DNA of 64,000 nucleotides from Trichobilharzia szidati (taxonomy: Eukaryota > Platyhelminthes > Trematoda > Strigeidida > Schistosomatidae), in the NCBI GenBank assembly GCA_944472155.2, contig OX235271.1, positions 38,986,633 through 39,050,632 of the forward strand, in the 5' to 3' direction. This document shows positions 32,735 through 43,879 of the stretch, piece after piece. The notes beneath the pieces are model-generated. The model had not been told where the DNA came from and did no database searches. It saw nothing but the letters and a program-made list of their open reading frames with translations. How positions within the stretch are numbered: position 1 is the stretch's first letter; each line of letters opens with the position of its first letter. A program made the translations under genes and the position numbers.

Positions 32735-33265
32735 GTTATCTTCTTAGCTTGGGATCAAATTCTTCAACAAGCAGGTAATTCATGGGTGTGAAGGACGGGC
32801 TTCCACCTTGAGCTACTTCAGCATTTTCCTATAAATCTATTGGCTCACATAAAGCTGATTATATATTATTCAGTCAAATTATGCGTGTACAAAACATCTG
32901 AATGACCATCAAGAAAACAATCTAACTTATTCAATACCTGAATACTTAAAAACCAGGTAAATTTGGGATATGCAAATGAAGGCCAATTTGTAGTAATAGT
33001 GACACAGTCACTAGCCATTCATCGAAAATATGATTTCAAAGCTTCTGAAAGTGGCTTTCTCGATAGAGAAGAATTTTTTCGACGGATTCCCTTTTCGACT
33101 AATCACAAGTGTCTACCAGTAAATTGTTTCCATCTTGTCATATAATTCCCATTAAAGATTGAGTTAGGTTTCGTTAAAACAAGATCACAGAAGTGTATCT
33201 CTTTCCACTGAAAAGCTGTTTCATGTTAAACGAATGACTGTCAACAGATTTTCATTGCAGTTTTC
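32735..33265. other. No recognised feature
   Basis: AT-rich intron sequence without a recognised motif. Confidence 0.4.
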
Positions 33266-33267
33266 AT

Positions 33268-35011
33268 TGCTTACTCTTCGGATCAGAGATTTGGTATCGC
33301 GCCACGAAGGACACTTCGGACAATCTACAGACCTTCATCAACAGCTGTCTTCGATCAATACTACTCAAGATTAGATGGTTGGCCGACCAGAAAGGATCAG
33401 CAATATTGAGGGATCTCTGGCAGTGAGTGAGCAAACCAACTCATCAGGAACTGATTGTGCAAGAAATATTCAGGAAGAAATGGAGGTGTATTGGATGGCC
33501 ATACTCTGAGGAAACAAACCACCATGAAGTGACATCACACGCCAGGCTGTCTCTCTCTGTCTCTCTCTCGAGTGGAACCGGAATAGGAAGGAAGTGGTGA
33601 GTTGTTGGTCAGTGGGAGGGTGGGTTGACATGGAGGAGGTGATGTGAAGAGGAGATGACAGCATGTGGGTAGACGTGGAGCGAGTTGAAGACGTTGTCAG
33701 AGAACCGAACGTGATGTAGACGTTTGGCTGAAGCCCAATGTTCCTCTAGGAACTAAAGGAAACAATAATAATAAATTTACCATGAAGTTGATATGATCAG
33801 CTATTGTAAGCGTTCTGTTGCCTGACAGGTATCGAGAATCCTTATATATATTAATTGCGACCATTTCTTTTCAAAATCCAAGGCTCTAAAGTGCTTTCTT
33901 TAGGTCGCATAATTAGTTAGCGAGGTAGACAGATGAAATGTAACACTTATAATCGTGTTAGATAAGGGACGTCAAGAAGTAAAAGACGAAGTATGCAATG
34001 GTATGAAATAAGTACTTGCAATGCATGTTATTCAGGTATTGGTAGTAAGGAAATTACAAGAAGTTTGCTTACAAGTTGCCAGTCACACAGTGTTGTTATC
34101 TAATTCTAGTAGACATAGATATAATAACAAAGGCAGTAATTAGTGCCTTTGCTATTTTATCTATGGCTACTAGAATTAGATAACAACACTGTGTGACTGG
34201 CAACTTGTAAGCAAACTTCTTTTAATTTCCTTGCTACCAATACCTGAATAACATGCATTGCAAGTACTTATTTCATACCATTGTATACTTCGTCTTTTAC
34301 TTCTTGACGTCCCTTATCTAACACGATTATAAGTGTTACATTTCATCTGTCTACCTCGCTAACTAATTATGCGACCTAAAGAAAGCACTTTAGAGCCTTG
34401 GATTTTGAAAAGAAATGGTCGCAATTAATATATATGATAGGGATTCTTGATACCTGTCAGGCAACAGAACGCTTACAATAGCTGATCATATCAACTTCAT
34501 GGTAAATTTATTATTATTGTTTCCTTTAGTTCCTAGAGGAACATTGGGCTTCAGCCAAACGTCTACATCACGTTCGGTTCTCTGACAACGTCTTCAACTC
34601 GCTCCACGTCTACCCACATGCTGTCATCTCCTCTTCACATCACCTCCTCCATGTCAACCCACCCTCCCACTGACCAACAACTCACCACTTCCTTCCTATT
34701 CCGGTTCCACTCGAGAGAGAAACAGCCTAACGTGTGATGTCACTTCATGGTGGTTTGTTTCCTCAGAGTATGGCCATCCAATACACCTCCATTTCTTCCT
34801 GAATATTTCTTGCACAATCAGTTCCTGATGAGTTGGTTTGCTCACTCACTGCCAGAGATCCCTCAATATTGCTGATCCTTTCTGGTCGGCCAACCATCTA
34901 ATCTTGAGTAGTATTGATCGAAGACAGCTGTTGATGAAGGTCTGTAGATTGTCCGAAGTGTCCTTCGTGGCGCGATACCAAATCTCTGATCCGAAGAGTA
35001 AGCAGCACTGA
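33268..35011. repeat. Near-perfect 1.74-kb palindrome
   Basis: Arms of about 865 bases (33268-34135 and 34144-35011) with an 8-base centre (GTAATTAG at 34136-34143). Matching landmarks: CTTACTCTTCGGATCAGAGA on the left is the complement of TCTCTGATCCGAAGAGTAAG on the right, and CTAATTCTAGTAGACATAGA mirrors TCTATGGCTACTAGAATTAG near the centre. Only scattered differences are seen. Each arm consists of an RTE 3' end (outer half) and about 370 bases of other sequence (inner half). Confidence 0.93.
33275..33768 (+). mobile_element. RTE-type LINE 3' end, left palindrome arm
   Basis: Sense copy: LQTFINSCLRSILLKI-type codons at 33330-33375, WRCIGWPYSEETNHHEVTSH, then a CTCTGT repeat and the end CTGAAGCCCAATGTTCCTCT, AGGAACTAAAGG and an AATAATAA tail. 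Mirror of 34508-35011. Confidence 0.85.
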
Positions 35012-35166
35012 CTTCACATTGGAGTTGAGAATCCGTATCTTATTTTCCATGCTGATTGCTGTTGACCTCCACACTGACTTGAGTTTAATGAAAGCTTGGC
35101 TTGCTTTCCCGATGATCCTCGCTTTGATATCCTCATCAGTTCCGTCCGCCTGTAGTTGAAACGATG
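34508..35166 (-). mobile_element. RTE-type LINE 3' end, right palindrome arm and beyond
   Basis: Antisense copy with the same end (TATTATTGTTTCCTTTAG) and reading order as the left arm. It extends about 155 bases past the palindrome's outer edge at 35011 (TCATATCCTCATCAGTTCCG-type sequence), so the left arm lacks its 5' part. Confidence 0.85.
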
Positions 35167-35884
35167 CTTTTAAGCTTTTTCTTTCTTATTTCCGAAAATC
35201 ATTCAGTAAACGCGGTTCATATCTCAACTGACATACCCACAGAATCTGTTAACCAGACTGCTACAAGCTGAGCAAATAGGTGGATTTCGTTTGCTGTAGC
35301 TTTGAATCTTCGATATAAGAACAGAATTTCGGTACTGTGGTAAGGCATAATTTGTACTATGGAGCCTTTAGCGCGTGGAACAATTGTTATGTGCTCTGCT
35401 CATCTTTCTTAAGTAATATATTCCTCATTCATATCAAAATCTTTATTCAGATTGAAATGTTACTAAGTTCAGTTGATTATCACATTTCCACACATATATA
35501 ACAGATATTAGTTGACGTCTTCTTAATCCTGTCTAAACTCAGAAGTTGTTCTTTACATTTTTCATTTAACTAGTCAGTTAGTGATTTTTATTGTGAGTGA
35601 ATATTTGAAGAATATCCCAGTATAAAAATGTCCGTATTCATCATTCCATGCTTTCTGAGTGGAACATAGAACTTCACAAATTAAAATTTCCTCCCAGATG
35701 GTGTTATTTCTCTAGGGTGGAGTTGATAACCTCACGTTGAATAGTCTGTTTCTCTTCAAGCTTCCTATCAACAAGTAAACTAGTAGTGGTTCAGAAATGG
35801 GTTGGCTGGGAATTACAATCCTAACTTCCTGAATGGTTGGCGAGCAGTTTACGACTAAACCACCGAGGCAGATATATTGTATAA
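35167..35884. other. No clear feature
   Basis: AT-rich. A faint RTE tip may lie at about 35645-35700 (CTGAGTGGAACATAGAACTT). Confidence 0.35.
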
Positions 35885-36235
35885 GAACTTGATGATATTA
35901 GATGGTTGGAGGCAGTCGAACACAGGAAGCCTTGCTTCACCTAGCTTTCGGGCTAGTTGGAACTCATCACCCACCAAGGCATATCTCCAATCACCTTGAA
36001 GGAACTCATGTCCCTCCTTCAGAGATTCGAACCCTCGTCACCCAGTGCCGTCTGCAGTCAGAGACGTTACCACTGAGCTATTGGCGCTGGCTCGCGATTG
36101 ACCTCCTGTAGGACTGTAGTGGGTATTTTGATTTGACACAAGTAACTAGTGTGACGTGTCTAGTCCTTTCTTTGATGCAGACTGAATTCTATCAGTCAGG
36201 TTTTGCAAGAACTTAAAATATCAGTAAGCGTCTAT
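35885..36235 (-). mobile_element. tRNA-headed SINE, family C
   Basis: Minus strand: GCCAGCGCCAATAGCTCAGT, GGTAACGTCTCTGACTGCAG, GACGAGGGTTCGAATCTCTG and GGAGGGACATGAGTTCCTTC. The tRNA-like head with box A (TAGCTCAGTGG) and box B (GGTTCGAATC) is better kept than in the copy at 24385. It ends about 270 bases before the third visible exon. Confidence 0.7.
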
Positions 36236-36501
36236 AACCAACGTCTGCGTTATACATTTTAAGCCTGTAACACTCCCCATTTAAAAATTCTAGCACTTGT
36301 ATGAAAAAGCTACATTTCCTCGCATAGTTTTTATGTTTCTCCTTCAATTTATGAATTCCTAGTGAGAAATGAACATTTACTTTTTATACCAATTGGTATG
36401 TGATTAAGTGTTTTAGTGAAGAATATACTAAATCTTTTTAGTATGTATGAATTATTCACTGTTTTAATTCTTTTCTTCTTTTTTTAAAAAAAAAAATTTA
36501 G

Positions 36502-37186
36502 GCTATACTCTCCAAACGGATTGTTATCAGAATATCCAGATATTGTCAGTGCATTACTAACTATCATCTTAACTATCATCTGCTGCTTTATATGGCGTAG
36601 AGCTTCAAAAGTAAAGATAGTTTCCACTGTTCTAAATGTCACAGTCGTATTGGTAACAATTGTCTACATGTTTATGTTTGCTAAAGTTGAACACTTGTAT
36701 ACTCTTTCGCCGAATATCACTTCAGTCGACATAAGATCAACAAGAGCTAACATTCTACCCTACGGAATTTTAGGCTTATTAAGTGGAACAGCTGTTTGCT
36801 TCAATGTTTTCATTGGATCACATGCAATTTCATCACGTGCACAAGAGGCTAAACAACCAAATTATAGTTTAGCAATAGCTAATTTAATTGCTACATTTCT
36901 TGTTGGTCTTATAACTGCTGCAGTCGCCTTAGCCTTATCCATGTACTATCCATGGTTTTATATACCATCTGAGAGTGCATTTTTAACTGCTATAGCAAGA
37001 AGAAAATTAGAAAATCCTTGGAATATAATTAGAACTGTGATGTTCTTCTTTTTTGGTATTGGAACATTAATTGGATTAATTGCTTCTGTGGCAGGACCAA
37101 TGGTATCAGCTATAAAAATTTGTTGTTCAATGATTCGAGATGGACTTTTACCTCAAGATATTTCTCAAAACTGTAAATCACACAAG
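36502..37186 (+). CDS. CAT-family transporter, third visible exon (largest)
   Basis: Starts after an A-rich run ending TTTAG; its first base completes the Arg codon left open at 23730. It ends at GTAATT in phase 0. It gives readable residues 112-339 and about five or six membrane spans. The landmark is ILPYGILGLLSG, then CFNVFIGSHAISSRAQEAKQP, matching the CAT stretch F-L-P-Y-G-x-x-G, C-F-x-A-F-x-G and the following E-E-x-K-x-P. The first of the two conserved acidic residues is Gln (about residue 225) and the second Glu is kept. Near the end GPMVSAIKICCSMIRDGLLP matches the family's M-x-R-x-x-x-x-M-A-x-D-G-L-L segment. Sequons lie in NITS and NVTV. Confidence 0.95.
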
Positions 37187-37379
37187 GTAATTGTCTGTTG
37201 ATATTTATAAACTATTTAACAAAATATTCCTGTCATCATCATCATCATCAAAGTTGATAAATTATCCTTGTTTATCATACATATACACGTGGAATAAAAA
37301 TGATGGAAAACTTTCAAGTTTGAATAGGATGCTTCATTATATTCGTCAACAGATCATGTCTTCATCCTTTTTTTGTCCT

Positions 37380-38370
37380 TAGCTGTGTATGGTAGAAGTA
37401 TTGTGATGGTATGATACAGACAATGTGTTACAACAGCTTATGATTCTCATATATTCCCACAGTTCAATACTGTATTATTATTATTGTATTATATTATTGT
37501 TTCCTTTAATTCCTAGAGGAACATAGGGCTTCAGCCGTGCGTCTCCATTGCGTTCGGTTCTCTGCTAGAGTCTTCACCTGGTTCCAAGTCTGCCCACATG
37601 TTTTCATCTCCTCTTCACATGACCTCCTCCAAGTCACCCCACCTTAGCACTGACGACCAACTCGCCGCTTCCCTTTCGGGTTCCACTCGAGCAATGGCTT
37701 GTCTAGTGATGTCACTTGATGGATTGTTTCCTCAGAGTATGGCCAGCCAATCCATCTCCATTTCTTCCTGAATATTTCTTGCACAATCGGTTCCTGCTGG
37801 GTTGGTTCGCTCATTGCCAGAGATCTCTGTTGCTGATCTTTTCTGGCCGGCCATCTGATCTTGAGTGGTATTGAGCGAAGACAACTGTTAATGAAGGTCT
37901 GTAGTTTGTCTGATGTGCTCTTCATGACGCGCCAAGTCTCTGATCCGTATGGTGAGTAGCACTGACTTCACATTGGAGTTGAGAATCCGGATCTTATTTT
38001 TGATGCTGAGTGCTGTTGACCTCCACACAGACTTGAGAGTAGTGAAAGCTTGTCTTGCTTTTCCGATGATTCTTGCTTTGATATCCTCGTCAGTTCCGCC
38101 TGTAGTTGAGAGGATGCTTCCTAGGTAGGTAAAGGAGGTTGTTTCTTTCAGGTTCCTCCCATTTCTGCTGACCGTTGTCTGTTGTTGTTATTCTTGTCAA
38201 TACTGTATTAGCAACACTCTATTTCATATCGTTTTATTTAAGCCAAAATCACACGCTCAATGATTGGTTACCGAATATAAAACTATATATATATATATGC
38301 ATAATAGAGAGCGGTTTAATCACTTGAAAATACACCTTGGCTTCTATGTCTTGCCTTCTGTTGTTACAGT
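37380..38370 (-). mobile_element. LTR-like repeat split by an RTE insertion
   Basis: The pieces 37380-37477 and 38197-38370 join into about 260 bases whose minus strand runs from TGTAACAACAGAAGGCAAGA through GTGATTAAACCGCTCT and TCATTGAGCGTGTGATTTTG to ACACATTGTCTGTATCATAC and ends ACACA. Related full-length copies are at 40377-40625 (minus) and 52140-52400 (plus). TG..CA ends and size suggest a solo LTR of a Gypsy-type element such as those of schistosomes, but no polyprotein is visible here. Confidence 0.5.
37478..38196 (-). mobile_element. RTE-type LINE insertion with 14-bp target-site duplication
   Basis: Flanked by TCAATACTGTATTA at 37464-37477 and 38197-38210. Minus strand: RNGRNLKETTSFTYLGSILS-type codons, LRSIPLKIRWPA, WRWIGWPYSEETIHQVTSLD, LEWNPKGKRRVGRQ; end GTTCCTCTAGGAATTAAAGG and a TAAT tail. 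Inserted in an LTR-like repeat in the third visible intron. Confidence 0.93.
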
Positions 38371-38689
38371 ATGAGATTCATTAAAGATTTTAGGCAGTTT
38401 CTTTTATGGTATAACATCAAGGAGGTGAAAAAGATGTATGCGCTTCTGTAAAACACCCATTTCCATCTATTTGGATGATTTAAACCTAGTGAAACGTGAG
38501 TTTAATACAGCATACAATAAAGACTGAGATATAGAACAGTTACTCATCAAAAATACAAACCACTTTCAAGAATGTTCAGTCTATCCTAGTTAACAATATG
38601 TTTCAGATATCTAGCGATATAAAAGAGAGGAATAGAATTTGCCTACTGTACTTAGGAATGAGTAAAATTCTATTACAGAATAATTTCGT

Positions 38690-38830
38690 TTGATAACAAC
38701 AAAAAAACACAAATAGTGATACAGTATTATTTACCAATGGTCATTCAGTCATAATTTACTATTCATAATTATTCATTGTTATTGATTTTGAGCAATAAGT
38801 TGTGCTCGAAACGTCATCAGCAAATAATCC
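38690..38830 (+). mobile_element. PLE terminal fragment with hammerhead-like hairpin
   Basis: ATACAGTATTATTTACCAAT is shared with the PLE ends near 5920 and 44010. At 38790-38815 a GAGC/GCTC hairpin is followed by GAAAC and GTC, the order stem II, GAAAC, cleavage triplet; upstream is TTGATTTT rather than CTGANGA. Confidence 0.4.
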
Positions 38831-38927
38831 CCTATCACCTTATCATATACTATAGCATAGAACAATGACGCCTCATCCAGTATATACATGTATATATGAC
38901 CTGTATGTGAGAAGATTCCCACTAGCA

Positions 38928-39115
38928 TAGCGTCGGTAGAACAGTGGTTAGGACTCTCGCCGACCATGCACATGGTCCGGGGTTCGATCTCCTGCCGACG
39001 TACACCTGATATCTATGGTCGGCCTGCAAAATTTGGGCTACCGATATCATATGCTGAAAATTCCATACTTGTACCAGAAATACTGTGTGGTTTCAAGCTC
39101 TAATCAAAAAAATAT
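38928..39115 (+). mobile_element. tRNA-headed SINE, group A1
   Basis: Head GCGTCGGTAGAACAGTGGTT, box B GGGGTTCGATCTCC, body GATATCTATGGTCGGCCTGC, tail CTGAAAATTCCATACTTGTA and TCAAAAAAATATT end. Confidence 0.8.
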
Positions 39116-39371
39116 TATTATATCGATGGTATACCTGATAACTTTGGGAATTGGAGACGATAGGATAGCTCAGCTATTATTCCTTTTGTCTAACTCAGGC
39201 CTATACTCAATTAAGATATTATTAATATATCCTAAAGCATATAATGCCTTTAGAAAAGAATAGATTAAGTACTGCAGTGCTGAACAACACAAATAAATAG
39301 GTTAGTTAAAGAATGGAAAGTGATAATGGCACTGATATGTGAAATATTTACTGAATAACGCAGAATGCGTT

Positions 39372-39620
39372 CATTATTCCTTTGGATCCCAAATGGAATG
39401 TACGGCTTCAAAAGAACATCTGTATTTCATCCTGTTCTCCGAAGTCTTCTTTAGCTACCTTCTGATCATACGATCTCACGTCCTTCACGTCCTCATCTTG
39501 GACGCCCAACTTGTCCTATTCCATTCGAATGCTACTCAAGGATTTGCTTAGCATTCAGTGGTCTCTTCAACGTGTTTTCCTTCAGCATATTTGTTAGCAA
39601 AAAGGTTTTAGCCAGCTGGA
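39372..39620 (-). mobile_element. RTE-type LINE 3' fragment, old copy
   Basis: CCTTTGGATCCCAAATGGAA boundary, then TCATACGATCTCACGTCC, CGTCCTCATCTTGGACGCCC and TCAGCATATTTGTTAGCA. Decayed; ends about 100 bases before the fourth visible exon. Confidence 0.6.
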
Positions 39621-39725
39621 ATTTATTGAAACACGGTGAAGTAAAATCTCTTTTTTGTTTTCATGTTTAAAAAGTAATGTTTGAGTGTTACTCAGTATGA
39701 ATCACTCTTTCTTTCTTTTCTTTAG

Positions 39726-39947
39726 ACGCCTTTTATTACTATTGCAATCTTTGCTGTTATAGCAGCAGCATTCAGTTTAATATTTACTGTGGACAGTTTA
39801 TCTGATTTCCTGAATTTAGGCACATTAATTGCCTATAGTGTAAATGCACTCAGTGTTATATGCCTACGCTATAGACACCAGTCAGATAATCCTCAGCACT
39901 CTTGTAAATCTAATCATCTTAGAGGAGGCAGTGGTAAAACAAATGAG
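39726..39947 (+). CDS. CAT-family transporter, fourth visible exon
   Basis: Preceded by TTCTTTTCTTTAG and followed by GTAAGT; phase 0 on both sides, 74 residues (readable 340-413). It starts TPFITIAIFAVIAA and contains SDFLNLGTLIAYSVNALSVI followed by LRYR. This is the CAT segment K-T-P-x-x-A, D-L-x-x-L-x-S-I-G-T-L-L-A-Y and V-L-R-Y. It codes two helices and the start of the large intracellular loop (Ser/Gly/His/Asn-rich). The intron before it (37187-39725) holds an LTR-like repeat with an RTE inside, plus other repeats. Confidence 0.94.
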
Positions 39948-40376
39948 GTAAGTATTCGAATTCTTCTCAGATTAGAGATTGTCTTTCACGGCAAAGTTTC
40001 TTTTCTGAAGTATTTCATTTGATTTGGTTTGATCAAACAGCAGTGGAATGATTGTTCCAGATTTATGTGGAATTTCGGTCTTTTTTTTAGAGTTTTTTGA
40101 AGATACTTGAAAACTCTATTAAAATTGTACGGTAATATTGGTAAAATATGAAAGTCTGAAGAACATAGGTAGTATATAGTGTGATCATTTATCACTCTGA
40201 TGAGTGCTGTACTAATGATATAATCAAGTTATTCATAGACATGAAAAAATCGTTTCAACATCAGCTATTGCCTAATAATTTGCTTACGAAGACACTTGCA
40301 ATTTCATGATTGGTCTTGACCGACTAAGAACCAGTTGAGTGTATAGAAATGTGCAAACTGAAACTAAGGTGTAGTG

Positions 40377-41322
40377 TGTTGGGGGTTATACAGACAATGT
40401 GTTCCAACGGAATATGATTCTCACTTATTCACACAGTTCAGTACGGCGTTAGCAACAGAATACCGCATATATTTGAACATTCTATTTCAGGTCGTTTAAT
40501 GTAAGCCAAAATCACAAGCTCAATGATTGGTTAGAGAATATAAGCTGGATATATATAAATAGCGGTTTGATCACTTGAAAATATAGCTTGGTCTCCATGT
40601 CTTGCCTTCTGCTTTTGAAGTAGTACTACTATTCAATTCCTGAGTGCAGAGTAGAACATAAGGCTTCAGAAGCACATCTCCATTCTGCTCAATTCTCTAC
40701 CATCACTTCCAGCTGACTCAAACACTACTTACAAGCCCCCATTTCCTCTCCACATGATCCTCTTCATATCATCCTTCAACTGACGTCCAGCTAGTCGCCT
40801 CCCATTTGGTTTCCACTCTCCAGTCTTCCTGGAATGCCTTTTCTCTTCAATGTCTCCTCACCATATGTCCACTTCATCACCATCTCCATATGCATATATG
40901 TGAGGTGATAGGTTGATTGGTTGGTGGGTTGGCTCACTGACTGCCAGAGTTTCTTGCTGCATATCTGTGCAGAGAAGTTGTCTCCCGCTAATTAAAATCG
41001 GGTGAAACTTGGGAGAAATATGGGAGAAGCACTACTTAGATATCCATTCAGTCAGTCAGTCAGTAAGTAAGCCTTACTTCTTATAGAAATCAATGAATGG
41101 TAAGGCAGTCAGTCACCAGGTCTAATGATGACATTATCTACGATTACAAATCAAGGCTGAGAAAATACCATATAATTTCTGCACTCATCTCAATCTACAA
41201 ATATTCTTGTTACTTCACTAGTTTCATGTGGTGATCGAAGTGAGGAAACGTTGTATCCAGTAAGATATCTGTGAGTCATATCTGAGAGAACGTGCATCAT
41301 TAATGAAACCCAGTAATGATGG
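40377..41322. repeat. Composite repeat, inverted duplicate of 51420-52400
   Basis: An LTR-like block (40377-40625, minus), an old RTE 3' end (40635-40990, minus) and a flank to 41322 are found in the same order, inverted, at 51420-52400. Shared landmarks: GATATCCATTCAGTCAGTCA and GAGGAAACGTTGTATCCAGT. The joined blocks were duplicated as one piece. Confidence 0.85.
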
Positions 41323-41785
41323 TATCATATAACCAAATTCTCATAAATTTTAACAGAAATTTGAAAATACCCAGTTAAGACGTTCAACAGTACTGTGTAT
41401 CTGCATTGTTTTAACTGTAAAGAAAGTTATCTGTAGATACATTCATCAACTAAATAAAATGCATTCTTCAGAATTTAGAAGAAGTCGTATGCCCCCTCAA
41501 ATGGTAGTAGGAGAAGTTCTATAAATCTTGAACTATCTCTGTTCCTCTGAAAGCATTAAGTAAAGGAGACTTGATATATAATACATTCATAGTTGTATAC
41601 ACGATAATATCCGGTTCACAAATGAATTCAGAGTAACGATTTTACTATTCCTTAGCCTTCAACTAATTGCATGTATTCCATAAACTCTATCCTTGTGCAT
41701 ATTAGTTTAACAATCAAGGCAATTTCATATAACAGTATTATTATAACTGTATTCATGCTTTTGTTTCCCGTTTTCTGTTGAAAAG

Positions 41786-42109
41786 ACTACAGAAGAGGAA
41801 AAATATTACAGGAAACGTGTCGGTAAACCAGGATTTATAAAGCGTGCATTTGGTAAGAATCTGCCGGACAAAACACTACAAGTTATCAACTCAGGTGTTC
41901 CTGGTGATGTGGTTGTTGTCGCCGTGTCAGTTTACATTGTACTCAGTGGTTTGCTTGTTTTGTGTTTAGTTGATAGAAGATTGGATTCGATGGAATTTGC
42001 ACCATGGAGGATGATTGCTATTGTACTACTTCTGATTTTATTAATATCTTGTTTAATGTGCGCAAGCATTATTCAACAATACGGATCACCGGACAAGGAT
42101 TTATATCGA
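41786..42109 (+). CDS. CAT-family transporter, fifth visible exon
   Basis: Acceptor TTGAAAAG, donor GTAGGT, phase 0 at both ends, 108 residues (readable 414-521). It begins with a charged loop (TTEEEKYYRKRVGK), passes through a linker and gives two hydrophobic helices (VVVVAVSVYIVLSGLLVLCL and MIAIVLLLILLISCLMCA) before DKDLYR. The same frame stays open past the donor into an RTE tail; that read-through is not coding. The acceptor lacks a strong pyrimidine tract, so the exact 5' edge is slightly less certain than for the other exons, though the reading frame fits. Confidence 0.88.
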
Positions 42110-42127
42110 GTAGGTCGTTTTAAATTA

Positions 42128-42829
42128 TTGTTATTATTATTGTTTCCTTTAGTTCCTAGAGGAACATTGGGCTTCAGCCAAACGTCTCCATCCTGTTCGG
42201 TTCTAACCTCACTCCACGTCTACCCACATGCTGTCATTTCCGCTTCACATCATCTCCTCCATGTCACTCCACCCTCCCACTGAACAACAACTCACCACTT
42301 CCTATTCGGGTTCCACTCAAGAGAGAAACAGCCTAACGTGTGATGTCACTTCATGGTGGTTTGTTTCCTCAGAGTATGGCCATCCAATACACCTCCATTT
42401 CTTCCTCAATATTTCTTGCAAAATCAGTTCTTACTGAGTTGGTTCGCTCGCTCACTGCCTGAGATCCCTCAATATTGCTGATCCTTTCTGGTCGGCCGGC
42501 CATCTAATCTTGAGTAGTATTGAGCGAAGACAGCTGTTGATGAAGGTTTGTAGTTTGTTTGAGGTGCTCTTCATGACGCGATACCAAATCTCTGATCGGA
42601 AGAGTAAGCAGCACTGACTTCACATTGGAGTTGAGAATCCGTATCTTATTTTTCATGCTGATTGCTGTTGACCTCCATACAGACTTGAGAGTAATGAAAG
42701 CTTGGCTTGTTTTCCTGATGATCCTCGCTTTGATGTCCTCATCAGTTCCGTCGGCCTGTAGTTGAAACGATGCTTCCCAGGCAGGTGGGTAGATAAAGGA
42801 GGTTGTTTCTTTCAGATTCCTCCCATTTA
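42128..42829 (-). mobile_element. RTE-type LINE insertion next to the exon 5 donor
   Basis: End GTTCCTCTAGGAACTAAAGG with a TTA-repeat tail begins about 10-18 bases after the donor GTAGGT (42110). Minus strand has the family C-terminal blocks (IGWPYSEET-type codons, LEWNPNRK) and stops at the NGRNLKE region near 42829. A candidate 8-bp target duplication TTAAATTA lies at 42120-42127 and 42830-42837. Confidence 0.85.
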
Positions 42830-42959
42830 TTAAATTAGTCTCTACAAAATACTGTGATTATTTTAGAAATAAAATGCACAATTGTTGTTACTTTGCTCAT
42901 CATTTTCCGATAATGAAATACACGTAGAGCACTAGAAATGACAGAGAAAACTTTATAGC

Positions 42960-43110
42960 TCAAATGGATGATTTCGATGTGGTCGCATTCTCTAAGTTCG
43001 GTGATTAAATTGTGAAACTTTCATTGTCCTTCTAGACAACATCACTAGCGCAAACTTCAGATTTCATGTTGAATTTTCGACTGAAGATGTTGTCATGTTC
43101 GATACTAATC
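42960..43110 (-). mobile_element. PLE terminal fragment with hammerhead-like core
   Basis: GATGTTGTCTAGAAGGACAA, then TGAAAGTTTCACAATTTAAT on the minus strand, with a second CTGAAGATGTTGTCATG on the + strand at 43082. Same block as the second PLE family at 25367. Confidence 0.5.
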
Positions 43111-43139
43111 GATTTATTAAAAAAAATAATTGAGCAAAG

Positions 43140-43740
43140 AATATCCTTTTCAACAATTTCCTCCTCTTCTGGCTCCACAATTATATATATATATAGTTTG
43201 TATACATAGAATATTCTAGAATAGTAGTCAATAACAATACTAAGGGTTTTTTATATAATATCGATTTGTAAAGTAAGATCAAGGGAATTACAGTTCATTA
43301 AAGATGCTTAAATTATAATAATAATAATAATACAATGGCAAAGAGAATATCAACTAAAATTAAGGAAATTTCTACAAAAAAATGAGAATTATTCGAACCT
43401 AAATGGCCAAGGTAAGGACAATGTCTGAACTAGGTTCTTTTGGACATATAAATTAGGCTTCTTAATGTGGGTCCCGACGGCCTCAGCAATATATTGTAGA
43501 CGAACTCTTAAGGTGAAGTTGAGATTTTTTGGTATGCGGTAAATGACTTTGAAAGCCTCCTCGTTAACATCAATCTTGCGTTCTTTATCCACAAGATGAG
43601 ATAGAATAATGCTATGAATAGATTTTGTTTGTCCTTTACTTAACCACTCAGGGTGATGTTCGGAAATCCGACGAGAAACAGGCTTAATTGTACGGCCTAT
43701 ATAACTGACTCCACAGGAGCAGATTTCAGGGTTCAGTAAT
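43140..43740 (-). mobile_element. Penelope-like element, GIY-YIG end and 3' terminus
   Basis: Minus strand from 43735 gives an uninterrupted endonuclease: EICSCGVSYIGRTIKPVSRR, ISEHHPEWLSKGQTKS, ILSHLVDKERKIDVNEEAFK, VIYRIPKNLNF, RLQYIAEAVGTHIKKPNLYV, QKNLVQTLSLPW, stop at 43389. YIG, the Arg after it and the EH are kept. Downstream minus sequence near 43150-43175 has CCAGAAGAGGAGGAAATTGT, TGAAAAGGATATTC, the PLE end motif. Confidence 0.85.
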
Positions 43741-43879
43741 GTATACTACCCATAACTCGGATAAGGAAATCTGTACATGTTTCTAGGACTACTTACCTCT
43801 GAAATGATAGAGAAGATTTGTAGCTCAGGTGGATTATTTTGATTTCGTTGTATTCTCAACTAGCTCAGAGAATACAACT

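Noticed and set aside
42110..42283. Extension of exon 5 frame past the donor
   Set aside because: The extension reads through the antisense RTE end; a good donor and the phase-0 match to the next exon show the exon ends at 42109.
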